Part shown: positions 9,111 through 18,093 of the stretch, one piece after another
How the letters are laid out: each line of letters begins with the position of its first letter
Numbering within the stretch: position 1 is the first letter of the stretch
From: CAG-791 sp963629395
GTDB taxonomy: Bacteria; Bacillota; Clostridia; Lachnospirales; Lachnospiraceae
DNA length: 64,000 nucleotides
Reading direction: 5' to 3'
NCBI GenBank assembly: GCA_963629395.1
Contig: CAVGIV010000001.1
Location: 47,699-111,698 of the forward strand
Notes under the pieces: model-generated
Database searches by the model: none
What the model saw: the letters and a program-made list of their open reading frames with translations, nothing else
What the model was told of the DNA's origin: nothing
Made by a program: the position numbers and the translations under genes

Positions 9111-10895
9111 GAGCGCATCCACCATATCCTGCAGCTCCATGTACCGCTCCATCCGCTCCTCAATCCGGGCGTCCAGCGCATCCTTTTCCTCGGTCAGCTT
9201 CCGAAGCTTCTCATAATCGGTGGCCGCCAAAGGTATCTGCGCCGCGAGCGCATCCGAATCCGCCTGGAGCTTGTCGATTTCGGCCTCAATGGTATCGTAT
9301 TCCCGCTGGTCCTTGTAGGAGAGTTTTGCCTTATGCGACGTGTTGCCCGCTGCAGACGCCTGCTTCCCGCTTTCCCGAAGATCCTTCGTCCTGGCGGCCA
9401 CCTTTCCGGCTGCCAGAAGGTGCTCCTGGTACTCCGCATACCCGCCGTCGCTTTGCCACAGGGTGCCATCCTCTTCAAAGGCAAAGATTCTGGTCACCAC
9501 CCGGTCCAGAAAATACCGGTCGTGCGATACCACAATCAGAATGCCGGCGAAGCGGTCCAGATAATCCTCCAGAACCTGCAGCGTCGAGATATCCAGGTCA
9601 TTTGTCGGCTCATCCAGGATCAGGACATTCGGGTTCTCCATCAGCACCCGCAGGAGATACAGCCGCCGCTTTTCTCCTCCCGAGAGCTTCCCAATGGGTG
9701 CGTATTGGAGCTTGGGATCAAACAGAAAGCGGTCGCACATTTCCGACGCCGATACCAGCCCGTCCGCTGTCCGGATATATTCTGCCGTGTTTCGAATGTA
9801 ATCAATCACCCTTGCCGACTCATCCAGCTGCTCATTTTCCTGCGAAAAGTATCCGAACTGCAGCGTCTGGCCGATGGTAACGCTCCCTTCATCCGGCTCC
9901 AGGATTCCCAGAATGGTCTTAACCAGTGTGGATTTCCCGCATCCGTTCGGCCCGATGATTCCGATGCGGTCCGTCTTGCGGAAATGGTATGTAAAATTCC
10001 GGTACAAAACCCTCTCCCCGTACCGCTTACTGATCTGCTCCAGCTCAATGGTCTTCCCGCCGATTCTGGAGGGGAGCGATTCTATTTCGACCCGACGCTC
10101 CTCCTGGATCTTCTCCCGGTCCCGCAGTGCCTCAAACCGTGCAATATGCGCTTTCTGCTTGGTCGAGCGCGCCCTTGCCCCCCGCATCATCCAGGCAAGA
10201 TCCTTGCGATAGAGGGTCGCCATCTTCCGCTCTGCCGCAACGGCATAATCCAGTCTCTGCTGGCGTAGCTCCAGGTACCCCTCGTAGTCCTCTTCATAGC
10301 GGTAGAGCTTGCCCCTGTCGATCTCCAGAATGACATTCGTTACCTCATCCAGAAAATAACGGTCATGCGTCACCATAAGGAGCGTTCCCTTATAGGCCGC
10401 CAGGAATTTCTGCAGCTCCTCGATCATCTGCAGATCCAGATGGTTGGTCGGCTCATCCAGGATCAGGACGTCCGAGGGCGTCAGCATGGCCGCCACCAGC
10501 GCTGCACGCTTTTTCTGTCCGCCGGACAAATGGGCCGGGCTGACATCCGGATCGGAGATGCCGAATTTCAGCAGATTGGAGCGCACCTCACCTTTGGTGT
10601 CCCAATGCTGCTGCTTGCCGCTTATCATTTCGGTCACATTCTCCAGCAGCGTCTTATCCATGTCGAAGACAGGGTTCTGCACAAGGGCAGCAATCCGAAG
10701 GCCCTTCTGGCAGATAATCTCTCCCTCATCCGGCTCCATGCTGCCTGCAATCAGCGACAAAAGTGTCGACTTCCCGGTACCGTTGATGCCGATGATACCC
10801 ACCTTTTCGCCCGCCTCAATACTGGCAGAGGCCCCGTCCAGGATGACGCGGCCTCCAAGGTTTTTACTGATATGCTCCAGATTCAAAATACTCAT
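9102..10895 (-). CDS. ABC-F family ATPase, Uup-like
   Basis: 597 residues with two ABC ATPase domains and no membrane segments. Walker A motifs GINGTGKS (near residue 36) and GPNGCGKS (near 315), signature motifs LSGGQKKR and LSGGEKRR, and the ABC-F linker between them. The C-terminus has KLSYKDQREYDTIEAEIDKL followed by a charged coiled coil, matching the Uup-type C-terminal domain. ABC-F proteins of this type act on ribosomes or on branched nucleic acid intermediates rather than in transport. The start overlaps murF by four bases (ATGA), and the stop codon lies inside a palindromic repeat. Confidence 0.88.
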   Translation of the reverse strand: MSILNLEHISKNLGGRVILDGASASIEAGEKVGIIGINGTGKSTLLSLIAGSMEPDEGEIICQKGLRIAALVQNPVFDMDKTLLENVTEMISGKQQHWDTKGEVRSNLLKFGISDPDVSPAHLSGGQKKRAALVAAMLTPSDVLILDEPTNHLDLQMIEELQKFLAAYKGTLLMVTHDRYFLDEVTNVILEIDRGKLYRYEEDYEGYLELRQQRLDYAVAAERKMATLYRKDLAWMMRGARARSTKQKAHIARFEALRDREKIQEERRVEIESLPSRIGGKTIELEQISKRYGERVLYRNFTYHFRKTDRIGIIGPNGCGKSTLVKTILGILEPDEGSVTIGQTLQFGYFSQENEQLDESARVIDYIRNTAEYIRTADGLVSASEMCDRFLFDPKLQYAPIGKLSGGEKRRLYLLRVLMENPNVLILDEPTNDLDISTLQVLEDYLDRFAGILIVVSHDRYFLDRVVTRIFAFEEDGTLWQSDGGYAEYQEHLLAAGKVAARTKDLRESGKQASAAGNTSHKAKLSYKDQREYDTIEAEIDKLQADSDALAAQIPLAATDYEKLRKLTEEKDALDARIEERMERYMELQDMVDALGR

Positions 10896-12295
10896 ATACT
10901 GTCTGCTGCCCTTTCCGCGCAGTGCGCCAGCTCCTCAAAGGCCATCGCACGGCTTGCCTTGAACAGCCAGGCTGTATCCGGTCCCGAAAGCGCCTCGATC
11001 TGCGTTTTCGCCTCCTCCTTGCTGTGACAGCAGCGTACGTCGGCAAGTCCCTTGCCTATGGCCTCCTCCGCCAGATATGCCGCCGCGTCTCCCACAGTGA
11101 TCAGCGTATCCACCGCCAGCTCGGCCGCGTACGCCCCCACCTCCCGGTGAAGCGTCTCCTCTGCTGCTCCCAGCTCCTTCATATCGCCCAGAACCGCGAT
11201 ATGTCTTGCCGTCTTCATATGCATCAGCGAAGACAATCCCGCCTTCATGGACTGCGGATTGGCATTGTAGGTGTCATTGAAAATAACGACTCCGTTCGCC
11301 AGTCGCAGCGTTTCCATGCGCATCTTCGTCGGCACGTAGTGTGCAATTCCGTCCTGGATTTCCGAAATAGTAAGGCCATATTCCACGCCGATGGCTGCCG
11401 CCGTAAGCGCCGGATAAATCATGTGATGACCGAGGGCCGGAACGACCACAGGGAACGTGCCGATGGGTGTCACTGCAGTAAAGCTCATCGACTCCTCTTT
11501 GTCCTCCTGAATGTCGATGGCTCGCCACTCGCAGCCTTCGGATTCGCCCGCATAAGCAAAACGGAATCTCTCCTTTTTATCCGGATCCTCCCGCAAACGC
11601 AGCAGATACGGATCGTCTCCGTTCAGGACCGCCAGTCCGCCCTCCTGCAGCCCCTCAAAAATCTCGCTCTTGGCCTTGAAAATATTCTCCTTGCTGCCAA
11701 GATTGCCGATGTGCGCATCTCCTACGTTGGTAATGGTCACTGTCGCAGGTGCCGCAATCTTCGTCAGGTACTCGATCTCCTTCAAATGATTCATTCCCAT
11801 CTCAATGACCGCGATCTGCGTTTCATCCGAGAGATTCAGCAGCGTCTTTGGAAGGCCGATGTTGTTATTGAAGTTCCCCTGGGTCTTAAGCGTTTCGTAT
11901 TTTTCCGAAAGGACAGCGGCAATCATATCCTTCGTGGTCGTCTTCCCCACGGACCCGGTGATCCCTACCACAGGGATCGCAAACTGCCGCCGGTACCACT
12001 GTGCCAAATCACCGAGAGCCAGAATCGTATCCGGTACCAATACATAGAATTTGCCGGGAACCAGGTCTGCCGGCTTCTCGGAAACCACTGCCCCGGCCGC
12101 GCCGGCTTCCAATGCAGCCTTTACAAAGCGGTGCCCGTCGGTATTCTCCCCCACAAAGGCCAGGAAAACGTCACCCGCCTTTACCACGCGATTGTCCGAT
12201 TCCACACCGGTAATCACAGTATTGGGATCATAGCCTTCACCCAGAAGTGTTCCGTTTGTTGCCTGCACCAGCTGCGCCAGCGTAATTTTCTGCAT
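10892..12295 (-). CDS. murF: UDP-MurNAc-tripeptide--D-alanyl-D-alanine ligase
   Basis: 467 residues. Joins D-Ala-D-Ala to UDP-MurNAc-tripeptide, the last cytoplasmic step of the stem peptide. Three Mur-ligase domains are visible: N-terminal MurF-type substrate domain (1-100), central ATPase with GITGSVGKTTTKDM (near 110-123), and C-terminal domain with VVIFNDTYNANPQSMKAGL, which is specific to MurF. Upstream ddl supplies its D-Ala-D-Ala substrate. Ribosome site AGGAAGG lies about seven bases before the ATG at 12295. Confidence 0.94.
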   Translation of the reverse strand: MQKITLAQLVQATNGTLLGEGYDPNTVITGVESDNRVVKAGDVFLAFVGENTDGHRFVKAALEAGAAGAVVSEKPADLVPGKFYVLVPDTILALGDLAQWYRRQFAIPVVGITGSVGKTTTKDMIAAVLSEKYETLKTQGNFNNNIGLPKTLLNLSDETQIAVIEMGMNHLKEIEYLTKIAAPATVTITNVGDAHIGNLGSKENIFKAKSEIFEGLQEGGLAVLNGDDPYLLRLREDPDKKERFRFAYAGESEGCEWRAIDIQEDKEESMSFTAVTPIGTFPVVVPALGHHMIYPALTAAAIGVEYGLTISEIQDGIAHYVPTKMRMETLRLANGVVIFNDTYNANPQSMKAGLSSLMHMKTARHIAVLGDMKELGAAEETLHREVGAYAAELAVDTLITVGDAAAYLAEEAIGKGLADVRCCHSKEEAKTQIEALSGPDTAWLFKASRAMAFEELAHCAERAADSI

Positions 12296-12354
12296 ATGCT
12301 TTCCTTCCTGTGTATCAGCTGCGAAAGTGTCACAAACACGAGCAGCTAATCTTG

Positions 12355-12508
12355 TATCTGTTTAGCACCTGCCATATTTCAACGTGAATTGACTGCTTGC
12401 AGGCAAATTCACGATTGAAATTGGCAGGCGGCCAAGGCGCGAAGCGCCTCTGGCCAGCCACATCGAGGATTTGCGATAGCAAATTCGAGATGGGCGCTGA
12501 ACAATTGC
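12355..12508. repeat. Short palindromic repeat family, full-length copy
   Basis: Nested palindrome: outer ends CTGTTTAGCACC / GGGCGCTGAACAATTG, then CTGCCATATTTCAACGTGAA / TTCACGATTGAAATTGGCAG around a TGCAGGCA centre, then a GGCGCGAAGCGCC hairpin. It starts about ten bases after the ddl stop codon and fills the ddl-murF gap. Related copies lie at 16174-16268 and 28409-28499. Confidence 0.8.
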
Positions 12509-12517
12509 CTACACTGA

Positions 12518-13603
12518 TCACTGCTCTGCCGTATTGCCGCGATGCTCATAATACGCTACAGCATCCTCTACAATCTGGTTGCACAGCTCCTCATAGGAAA
12601 TCCCGACGGCTGCGGCCTCCTGCGGCACCAGACTGGTCGGTGTCATTCCGGGAAGCGTATTCACCTCCAGGAAGTAAATAGTCCCGTCCTCCGTGACCAT
12701 AAAGTCACTGCGCGAATAGGTACGAAGCCCCAGGATGCGATGTACATCCATTGCCATATTGCCCATTTCCTCTGCCTGCTCCGGTGTCAGACGTCCGGGA
12801 CAAATCTCCTCCGTCGCGCCGGCCTTATACTTGTTGGAATAATCGTATCCGCCGTCTCTGGGATTGATTTCCACGCAGGGGAGTGCCCGGTTCTTCAGAA
12901 CAGCGTTGGTGAATTCCTTTCCTTCAATGAACTGCTCCACCAGAATGCTCTTGCTGTAGCGAAGCGCTTCATGCAGTGCCAGCACGAGCTCCTCCTGCTG
13001 TTTTACAATATATACGCCAACCGAAGAGCCGCCGGTCGGTGTCTTCACCACACAGGGAGCTGCGTTTTCTGCCGCAATCTCCGGCACCCGGTCGCTGGTG
13101 ACATCCGTATATTCCCTCCAGTCCGGTGTCCGGATTCCCAGCGGCCGAACCAGCTTTTTGGTAATAATCTTGTCCATTGCCACTGCGGCGCCCAGGTATC
13201 CGGAACCGGTATACCGTATTCCCATCAGGTCAAAGGCGGCCTGCACCCGTCCGTCCTCGCCGTTCAGTCCGTGAAGCGCTATGAAAACAATATCCGCCTT
13301 TTTGCAGATTTCCAAAACGCCCTTTCCGAAAATAGAAGGGTCCCTCCATTTGCGAGATTCCCGCACGGCATCCAGATCCGGCGCAACGCCGTCAAACTCT
13401 GCCGGCTGGATTTCCGGCAGCTCGTCAAAGAGCTGCTCCGGGCTTTGCAGCACCGCTTCCCCCATGTCCTCCAGACCCAGAAACAAATCAACCAGAACGG
13501 CCTGATGTCCCTTTGTTCGAAGAGCCCTGCATATCTTGGTTCCCGATAGAATTGAAATTTTACGTTCTGTAGAAAGTCCGCCGCATAATACTACGATTTT
13601 CAT
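12518..13603 (-). CDS. ddl: D-alanine--D-alanine ligase
   Basis: 361-residue ATP-grasp enzyme making D-Ala-D-Ala for MurF. Motifs: MKIVVLCGGLSTERKISILS at the N-terminus, VVKTPTGGSSVGVYIV in the ATP-grasp, and FLEVNTLPGMTPTSLVPQEA at the metal and substrate site. The ATG at 13603 has AAGGAG seven bases upstream; the longer frame extends into the upstream repeat and is not credible. Slightly longer than E. coli DdlB because of an insert near residues 60-90, as in many clostridial enzymes. Confidence 0.93.
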   Translation of the reverse strand: MKIVVLCGGLSTERKISILSGTKICRALRTKGHQAVLVDLFLGLEDMGEAVLQSPEQLFDELPEIQPAEFDGVAPDLDAVRESRKWRDPSIFGKGVLEICKKADIVFIALHGLNGEDGRVQAAFDLMGIRYTGSGYLGAAVAMDKIITKKLVRPLGIRTPDWREYTDVTSDRVPEIAAENAAPCVVKTPTGGSSVGVYIVKQQEELVLALHEALRYSKSILVEQFIEGKEFTNAVLKNRALPCVEINPRDGGYDYSNKYKAGATEEICPGRLTPEQAEEMGNMAMDVHRILGLRTYSRSDFMVTEDGTIYFLEVNTLPGMTPTSLVPQEAAAVGISYEELCNQIVEDAVAYYEHRGNTAEQ

Positions 13604-13754
13604 TGTTTTGCTCCTTGCTGGTATGACATTGGGCGCAGCCCGCTGCTCCCCGAATCTGTGCTCCCATTCTACTCCAGTTCCGTGCAGACGCCAACTAAGC
13701 AATGAGGTGCCCGAACTTGGACACTCCGCTACACTGCTGTCCACCCGCCATTCA

Positions 13755-13920
13755 AGGCGACAGGGTGGCGGATGGATGTCCAGGTTCGGGGCCTTGCGAG
13801 GCCTCGGTGCTTGCGAGCGTCTTGTGCGAGCTTAGCACCGCTAGGTCCGAGGACGGAATCGAGAGATGTCCCCGAACCGGACACCTCCGCCAGGACCCGT
13901 CGCCGGACTGATGGGCTGGC
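13755..13920. repeat. Long-hairpin repeat, copy B
   Basis: Inverted counterpart of copy A at 131-279. The arms AGGCGACAGGGTGGCGG / CCGCCAGGACCCGTCGCC and GGATGTCCAGGTTCGGGG / CCCCGAACCGGACACCTCC pair, and the centre holds the near-identical GGTGCTTGCGAGCGTCTT block. An extra arm-like piece, CCCGAACTTGGACACTCCGC at 13706-13725, suggests a third, decayed or nested part. The element lies between ddl (starting at 13603) and the stop of the HD gene (13936), and accounts for this 332-base gap; I see no gene in it. Confidence 0.78.
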
Positions 13921-13935
13921 GGCTACACGACCCAC

Positions 13936-14391
13936 TCACCGCTCGAACAGTGTCTCCCGGGAGGAGCAGATCTTGTCCGCTGCGGTGACAAGCCAGGCAA
14001 TGCGGGAGGAGGGTGCGTGGAACAGCGTCAACGGCCACATATGGCTCTCGATGGCGGCAAGCTCCACCGCATCCAGCTGAAAATCCCGCCCGGCATTGCG
14101 CGCAGCGATGTGCGGATGATGGTATCCGTGCAGGTGATCCCCATGGCTATGCCAGTCATACAGAAAATAGTCATGAAGGAATGCGGCACGCACCAGACGC
14201 TTCTCCTCCGCCCGAAGATGAAGACGCCGGTTCAGCCAGAAGGCCTCCCTCGCCACATCCAGGCAATGGTCGTAGGTTGTAATGCGGCCATGCTGAATGT
14301 ATCTCTTCATACGAAGGCACCGAGGATCCTGTGCCAAATCCGCCATGTATTTCTGAAATTCCTTCTCCTCTATACTGGAAAGTCCGGCCAT
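13936..14391 (-). CDS. HD-domain phosphohydrolase-like protein
   Basis: 151 residues from the preferred ATG at 14391 (GAAGGG about nine bases upstream). A His in YDHCLDVAR, the HD pair in FLHDYFLYDW and downstream histidines in HLHGYHHPHIAARNA match the metal-binding pattern of small HD hydrolases. Substrate unknown; the family includes nucleotidases and phosphohydrolases. It follows the CmpB-type membrane protein gene after 53 bases, and its stop abuts the long-hairpin repeat. Confidence 0.75.
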   Translation of the reverse strand: MAGLSSIEEKEFQKYMADLAQDPRCLRMKRYIQHGRITTYDHCLDVAREAFWLNRRLHLRAEEKRLVRAAFLHDYFLYDWHSHGDHLHGYHHPHIAARNAGRDFQLDAVELAAIESHMWPLTLFHAPSSRIAWLVTAADKICSSRETLFER

Positions 14392-14444
14392 GCTTATTTT
14401 CCCTTCTCCGGCAGCGGATCCATCGCCTCCTGCCATACGGTTTC

Positions 14445-15377
14445 TTACCTGTCTTCGGAAGAAATGCTGTTATCCGTGCTTTCTTTCTCCGCCACAGCTC
14501 TCCCTCTTGCCACCTTCTGCATGGAACAGAACAGGCCCCGCAGCTTCTCAGAGGCATCCTTGGAGCGGTGCTCGGGACGAAACTCCCGAATACTCAGAAT
14601 GTGGTACTGTTCCCGTCGGTTAAAGCCGTCCATAAGCCTTCGCACCCGGTCGCCCATTTCCTGCGTGGATTTGCCTGCCTTTGCCCTGGCCGAATCCGAA
14701 GCCAGCATCGCAGCAATGACCGCCGTTTCTCCCGCACTCTGCGCGGCAGCCATGGCAGCCGTCCCCATGGCCGCGGGCCCCTGCTGGACCGTCTGATAGC
14801 CGGCCTCCATGCGATCATTGAATTCCTTCTCCATTGCATCCATCCGGTCCAGAATTCTCGTCAGGCTGGCCACGGTCAGTGCAAAATCCATGCCCAGAAT
14901 CACAGCGAATACAAGACAGAGAATCTCATTTTCAATGGGATGCGCATCCGTCGGAAGAGAGTCCAGGAACGGTCCGATGACCCGCACCACCAGGATTCCG
15001 GCGATACCGAAGCCGCAGGTCGCAGGAAGGCAAATCCGCCCCTGAATGTTCAGCGGAATGTTGCTGTAATCCCACCATACCGCATGGAAGAATTTCTCCA
15101 GTACCCAGGACGTGCCGAATTCCATAATCGCACTTCCAACGGCGCAGACCAGGAAAATCTCCCAGATCGGATACGACGAGCCGGACGGCATCGGCGGCAA
15201 AAGGCGGAAAACAATCATAGCACCGACCACGCCGCAGCCGTAAATGGGGCAAATCGGTCCGAACAAAAACCCCCGGTTCTGCCAATGCTTCTCCTTCACC
15301 GTACAATATGTACATTCGTAGATCCAGCCGACAAAGCTGAAGATAATAAAATAGTCAAAATACTGCGCTACCGCCAT
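14445..15377 (-). CDS. CmpB-type putative ABC-transporter type IV membrane protein
   Basis: 310 residues. The start YFDYFIIFSFVGWIYECTYC and RGFLFGPICPIYGCG are characteristic of the ABC_trans_CmpB family (PF06541), a widespread Firmicutes membrane family of unknown biochemical role. Four to five hydrophobic segments cover residues 5-150; the rest is a soluble, helix-rich tail that is Ala-rich near 215-240. No ATPase partner gene is adjacent. Sits between a HAD phosphatase and the HD gene, probably co-transcribed. Confidence 0.78.
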   Translation of the reverse strand: MAVAQYFDYFIIFSFVGWIYECTYCTVKEKHWQNRGFLFGPICPIYGCGVVGAMIVFRLLPPMPSGSSYPIWEIFLVCAVGSAIMEFGTSWVLEKFFHAVWWDYSNIPLNIQGRICLPATCGFGIAGILVVRVIGPFLDSLPTDAHPIENEILCLVFAVILGMDFALTVASLTRILDRMDAMEKEFNDRMEAGYQTVQQGPAAMGTAAMAAAQSAGETAVIAAMLASDSARAKAGKSTQEMGDRVRRLMDGFNRREQYHILSIREFRPEHRSKDASEKLRGLFCSMQKVARGRAVAEKESTDNSISSEDR

Positions 15378-15429
15378 ACTGCTTTCCTTTTCCCTCTGTC
15401 CTCAAAAACGGCTGAAACATACCTTCTTC

Positions 15430-16065
15430 TCAACCGTTTCCTTTCTGTGCTTCCATCCAGTCCGGAAGCTGTGCAAGGCTTGGCAGCACCGCATCCGCAA
15501 GGCGATGCATCTCCTCGTCCGCCGGAATCAGATCCGGGATCATAACCGTGCACATTCCTGCATTTCGTCCGGCCCGTACTCCGTTAAAGCTGTCCTCTAC
15601 CACAAGACAATCCTGCGGACTTTGTCCCATTTGCCTTGCCGCCTCCAGGAAGATATCCGGGAACGGCTTTCCCCGTTCCAGAGTATTCCCGCTGATCACA
15701 AGATCAAAATACTCTTCCATTCCTGTCATAGCAAGGTACCGATCCGCGACCTCCTTGGCGCTGGATGTAGCTATAGCCGCGGGAATCTTCTTCTGCTGCA
15801 GCCACAGAAGGCACTCCCTGGCCCCCGGCTTTAGCTCGATTCCATTCTCCCGGAGCTCTTCCTCCACCGCTTCGGAGCGAACCTTGCGCAGCGCTTCCAC
15901 ATCGTATCCCCATTCCCGCAGGAGCCGGTCGATGTTCACACGGCTCCTTCCGATCAGCTGATAATACTGCTCTCTGGAAAGGCCGGCCTTCATCCAGCCA
16001 TGACCGTAGATCTTCTCACTGTCATACAAGGTCCCATCCATATCGAAAATCACTGCGCGTATCAT
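15430..16065 (-). CDS. HAD-superfamily phosphatase (beta-phosphoglucomutase-like)
   Basis: 211 residues from the ATG at 16065 (GGAGG six bases upstream). The nucleophile motif is VIFDMDGTLYDSE, the Thr/Ser motif is AIATSS, and the downstream acidic motif is CLVVEDSFNGVRAG, so all HAD catalytic blocks are present with an alpha-helical cap between them. Cytoplasmic phosphatase or phosphomutase of sugar phosphates or similar small molecules; substrate cannot be read from the sequence. Confidence 0.85.
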   Translation of the reverse strand: MIRAVIFDMDGTLYDSEKIYGHGWMKAGLSREQYYQLIGRSRVNIDRLLREWGYDVEALRKVRSEAVEEELRENGIELKPGARECLLWLQQKKIPAAIATSSAKEVADRYLAMTGMEEYFDLVISGNTLERGKPFPDIFLEAARQMGQSPQDCLVVEDSFNGVRAGRNAGMCTVMIPDLIPADEEMHRLADAVLPSLAQLPDWMEAQKGNG

Positions 16066-16173
16066 ATACTTCCTCCGTAACCATTCAGGCTTCGCTTTCG
16101 CCAAACATAACATCGGGGAAGTGCCGACAGGATCAGCACTTCCCCCCTTAAAGCTGCGCTCTTTATATTCTTA

Positions 16174-16268
16174 TGTCCGTTTAACACCTGCCATATTTCA
16201 ACGTGAGCCTTCTGCCTGCAGGCATATTCACGATTGAAATTGGCAGGCGGCGAAGGCGCGAAGCGCCT
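16174..16268. repeat. Short palindromic repeat family copy
   Basis: Same core as 12355-12508: GTTTAACACCTGCCATATTT, a TGCAGGCA centre, TTCACGATTGAAATTGGCAG and a GGCGCGAAGCGCC hairpin. It directly follows the stop codon of the DUF5722 gene at 16269-16271. Confidence 0.75.
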
Positions 16269-17888
16269 TTACCGAACTACAATATTGGACACGATATCCT
16301 TGCCCAGAACAGCCGAAGCGGCCGCAATCGTATCTGCGCTCTCTGCTGTCACAAACCAGTTGTAGCCCTGCTTGGCCGCACCGTTAATTCCAATCAGGCC
16401 GTAATCAAGACCCTGCGCAATCTCGCTGGCGTCGGAGCGCTGGCGGTTGATCACGATTCCGTCAATATGCTGGTTGGCATTGGCCTGATTAATCGCGAAC
16501 ACAATATCCGCTGCCTGCAGCGCCTCATTCGATCCCACAGCTGCGCTGGAGGAGAAGCCCACCTCTGTCAGTGTGATGGAACGAACCTGTCCGGCCGGAT
16601 TCAGGAACTGTGCCTGGCACATGAAATCGGTCAAGACATCGATGTTGCTCATTGTAATATATCTGGTTGCCTGCGTGTGGGTAACCTGCGGCTTGGAAGT
16701 CAGCGTATTGGGCTCATACAGCGGGAAATTGTAGGGATGATTGGACAAGGACCAGTCAAAATTACCCTCTGCTGTAATCTGTGTATTGAGCTGTGTCAGG
16801 AATTCCTTCACGCCATAGTGAAGGGCCGCATTGTCGGACATCCACTCCTGATCCGTTGCCGCGTAAATTCTCGCATTGGCATTCTGTGACTTGATGCCGT
16901 TGTAGAACACACGAAGCTCATCTGCATAGGCCTTTGCAAAGCCGGCCAGTCCCGCCGAGGGATCCATGTAGTTCCACTCGTTGCGCGCATTAACCTCGTT
17001 GCCGACGATCCAGTTGTCCACCGTTCCGTGTCCGGTTCCGGAATAGCGCTGTCCCAGGAATGCTGCAACCGCCTCGAGCTCCTCGAGTCCGGCCTGATCC
17101 ACCGTGTTGAACATGTAATAGTTGGCACCGACACCTCTTGACTGCGGATGGATGAGAATTCCTCCGTTTGCTCCGCACAAGAGAATCAGGTTCACCTGGA
17201 TGCCTGCGGCATTCATTGCAGGAACGATAATATCATACTGTCCGACAATGCCGGCATTGAATGCGTAATTTTTGCCGTTGTAGGTGAAATTCACACCGCC
17301 GCCGGAAATCATATCGCCAACCGGAAGGTTGTATGTGATCTGCTTTACCCCCATCGCCTTAAGGGTATTGGTGTCACGAATCGTCTCCGCCGCCGGGAGA
17401 AGTCCCTTTTTGCCGCCGTCGTATCTAGCCGCAGTATGTGTGGCAACGGCCTCCGGATTCAGGATATACATATCGTTGGAGAGATCCTTGAGTGCACCGG
17501 ATGACACACCGACAACCGTAAACTTCTTATACAGCATGGATGCCGCCGTATTGTTCCCCAGCGGGAAGGTGAATACGGCTGTCGCACCGGCCGGAGCCTG
17601 CGCAACCTCTGCGCCCTGCACACCGCTCATGGCAGGATCCTGCGCATACAGATGATAGATCCCGTCATCCGTAGCAGCAGCGCCGGTCGCCGTCACTACG
17701 ACGTTGCTGCCCTGAATGACAACGGAAGAAATGGTTACCGCATTGGTTGCCGCCACCGTCTTGGTCGCCGTTGTCTTCTTCGCGGACGTTTTCTTGCTCT
17801 TGGACTTCGCTGCACACACGGGCAGCGGAGCCAGTGTGCCGGCTGCCAAGGTTACAGCCGTCAACAGTGAGATGAGTCTTGCCTTCAC
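16269..17888 (-). CDS. Secreted DUF5722-type glycoside-hydrolase-like protein
   Basis: 539 residues from a GTG at 17888 with AAAGGAGG five bases upstream. Signal peptide VKARLISLLTAVTLAAGTLA, cleavage probably after PVCAA, then a Lys/Ser/Thr linker, an N-terminal beta domain (about 55-140) and a TIM-barrel-like domain. WIVGNEVNARNEWNY and ITLTEVGFSSS place a Glu at the ends of strands 4 and 7, as in clan A glycosidases, which suggests hydrolase activity on a glycan; the substrate is unknown. It is likely exported to the envelope. An upstream 205-base leader holds a hairpin at 17982-18011. Confidence 0.75.
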   Translation of the reverse strand: MKARLISLLTAVTLAAGTLAPLPVCAAKSKSKKTSAKKTTATKTVAATNAVTISSVVIQGSNVVVTATGAAATDDGIYHLYAQDPAMSGVQGAEVAQAPAGATAVFTFPLGNNTAASMLYKKFTVVGVSSGALKDLSNDMYILNPEAVATHTAARYDGGKKGLLPAAETIRDTNTLKAMGVKQITYNLPVGDMISGGGVNFTYNGKNYAFNAGIVGQYDIIVPAMNAAGIQVNLILLCGANGGILIHPQSRGVGANYYMFNTVDQAGLEELEAVAAFLGQRYSGTGHGTVDNWIVGNEVNARNEWNYMDPSAGLAGFAKAYADELRVFYNGIKSQNANARIYAATDQEWMSDNAALHYGVKEFLTQLNTQITAEGNFDWSLSNHPYNFPLYEPNTLTSKPQVTHTQATRYITMSNIDVLTDFMCQAQFLNPAGQVRSITLTEVGFSSSAAVGSNEALQAADIVFAINQANANQHIDGIVINRQRSDASEIAQGLDYGLIGINGAAKQGYNWFVTAESADTIAAASAVLGKDIVSNIVVR

Positions 17889-17981
17889 TTCTGCCTCCTT
17901 TACGCTTTTCCTGCAGCATGTATGCCAAAGAAGCACCAAACCCACCTGCGCCTTCAACGTACTGCTGCCTTTTCAGTCCCC

Positions 17982-18011
17982 CGTGTACGTCCATGTCCCG
18001 GACCGTACACG
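17982..18011. promoter_or_regulatory. Inverted repeat in the DUF5722 leader
   Basis: CGTGTACGTCC / GGACCGTACACG, a near-perfect 11-base stem with a seven-base loop, about 95 bases before the GTG start. No T-run follows on either strand, so it is not an intrinsic terminator; an operator or mRNA structure is possible. Confidence 0.4.
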
Positions 18012-18093
18012 ATTAAAGTATAAAGCATGCAGAATAAAATTTTAAGTAGAAATGATATCTATTGATATCTATTCTCAAGGCCAGAGTGCTTTT

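Noticed and set aside
8964..10268. 434-residue plus-strand frame antisense to the ABC-F gene
   Set aside because: It starts in the terminator of the L,D-transpeptidase and lacks a ribosome site; the ABC-F motifs on the other strand are unambiguous.
10922..12349. 475-residue plus-strand frame antisense to murF
   Set aside because: Antisense shadow with His/Arg/Gln-rich composition and no domain; murF is certain.
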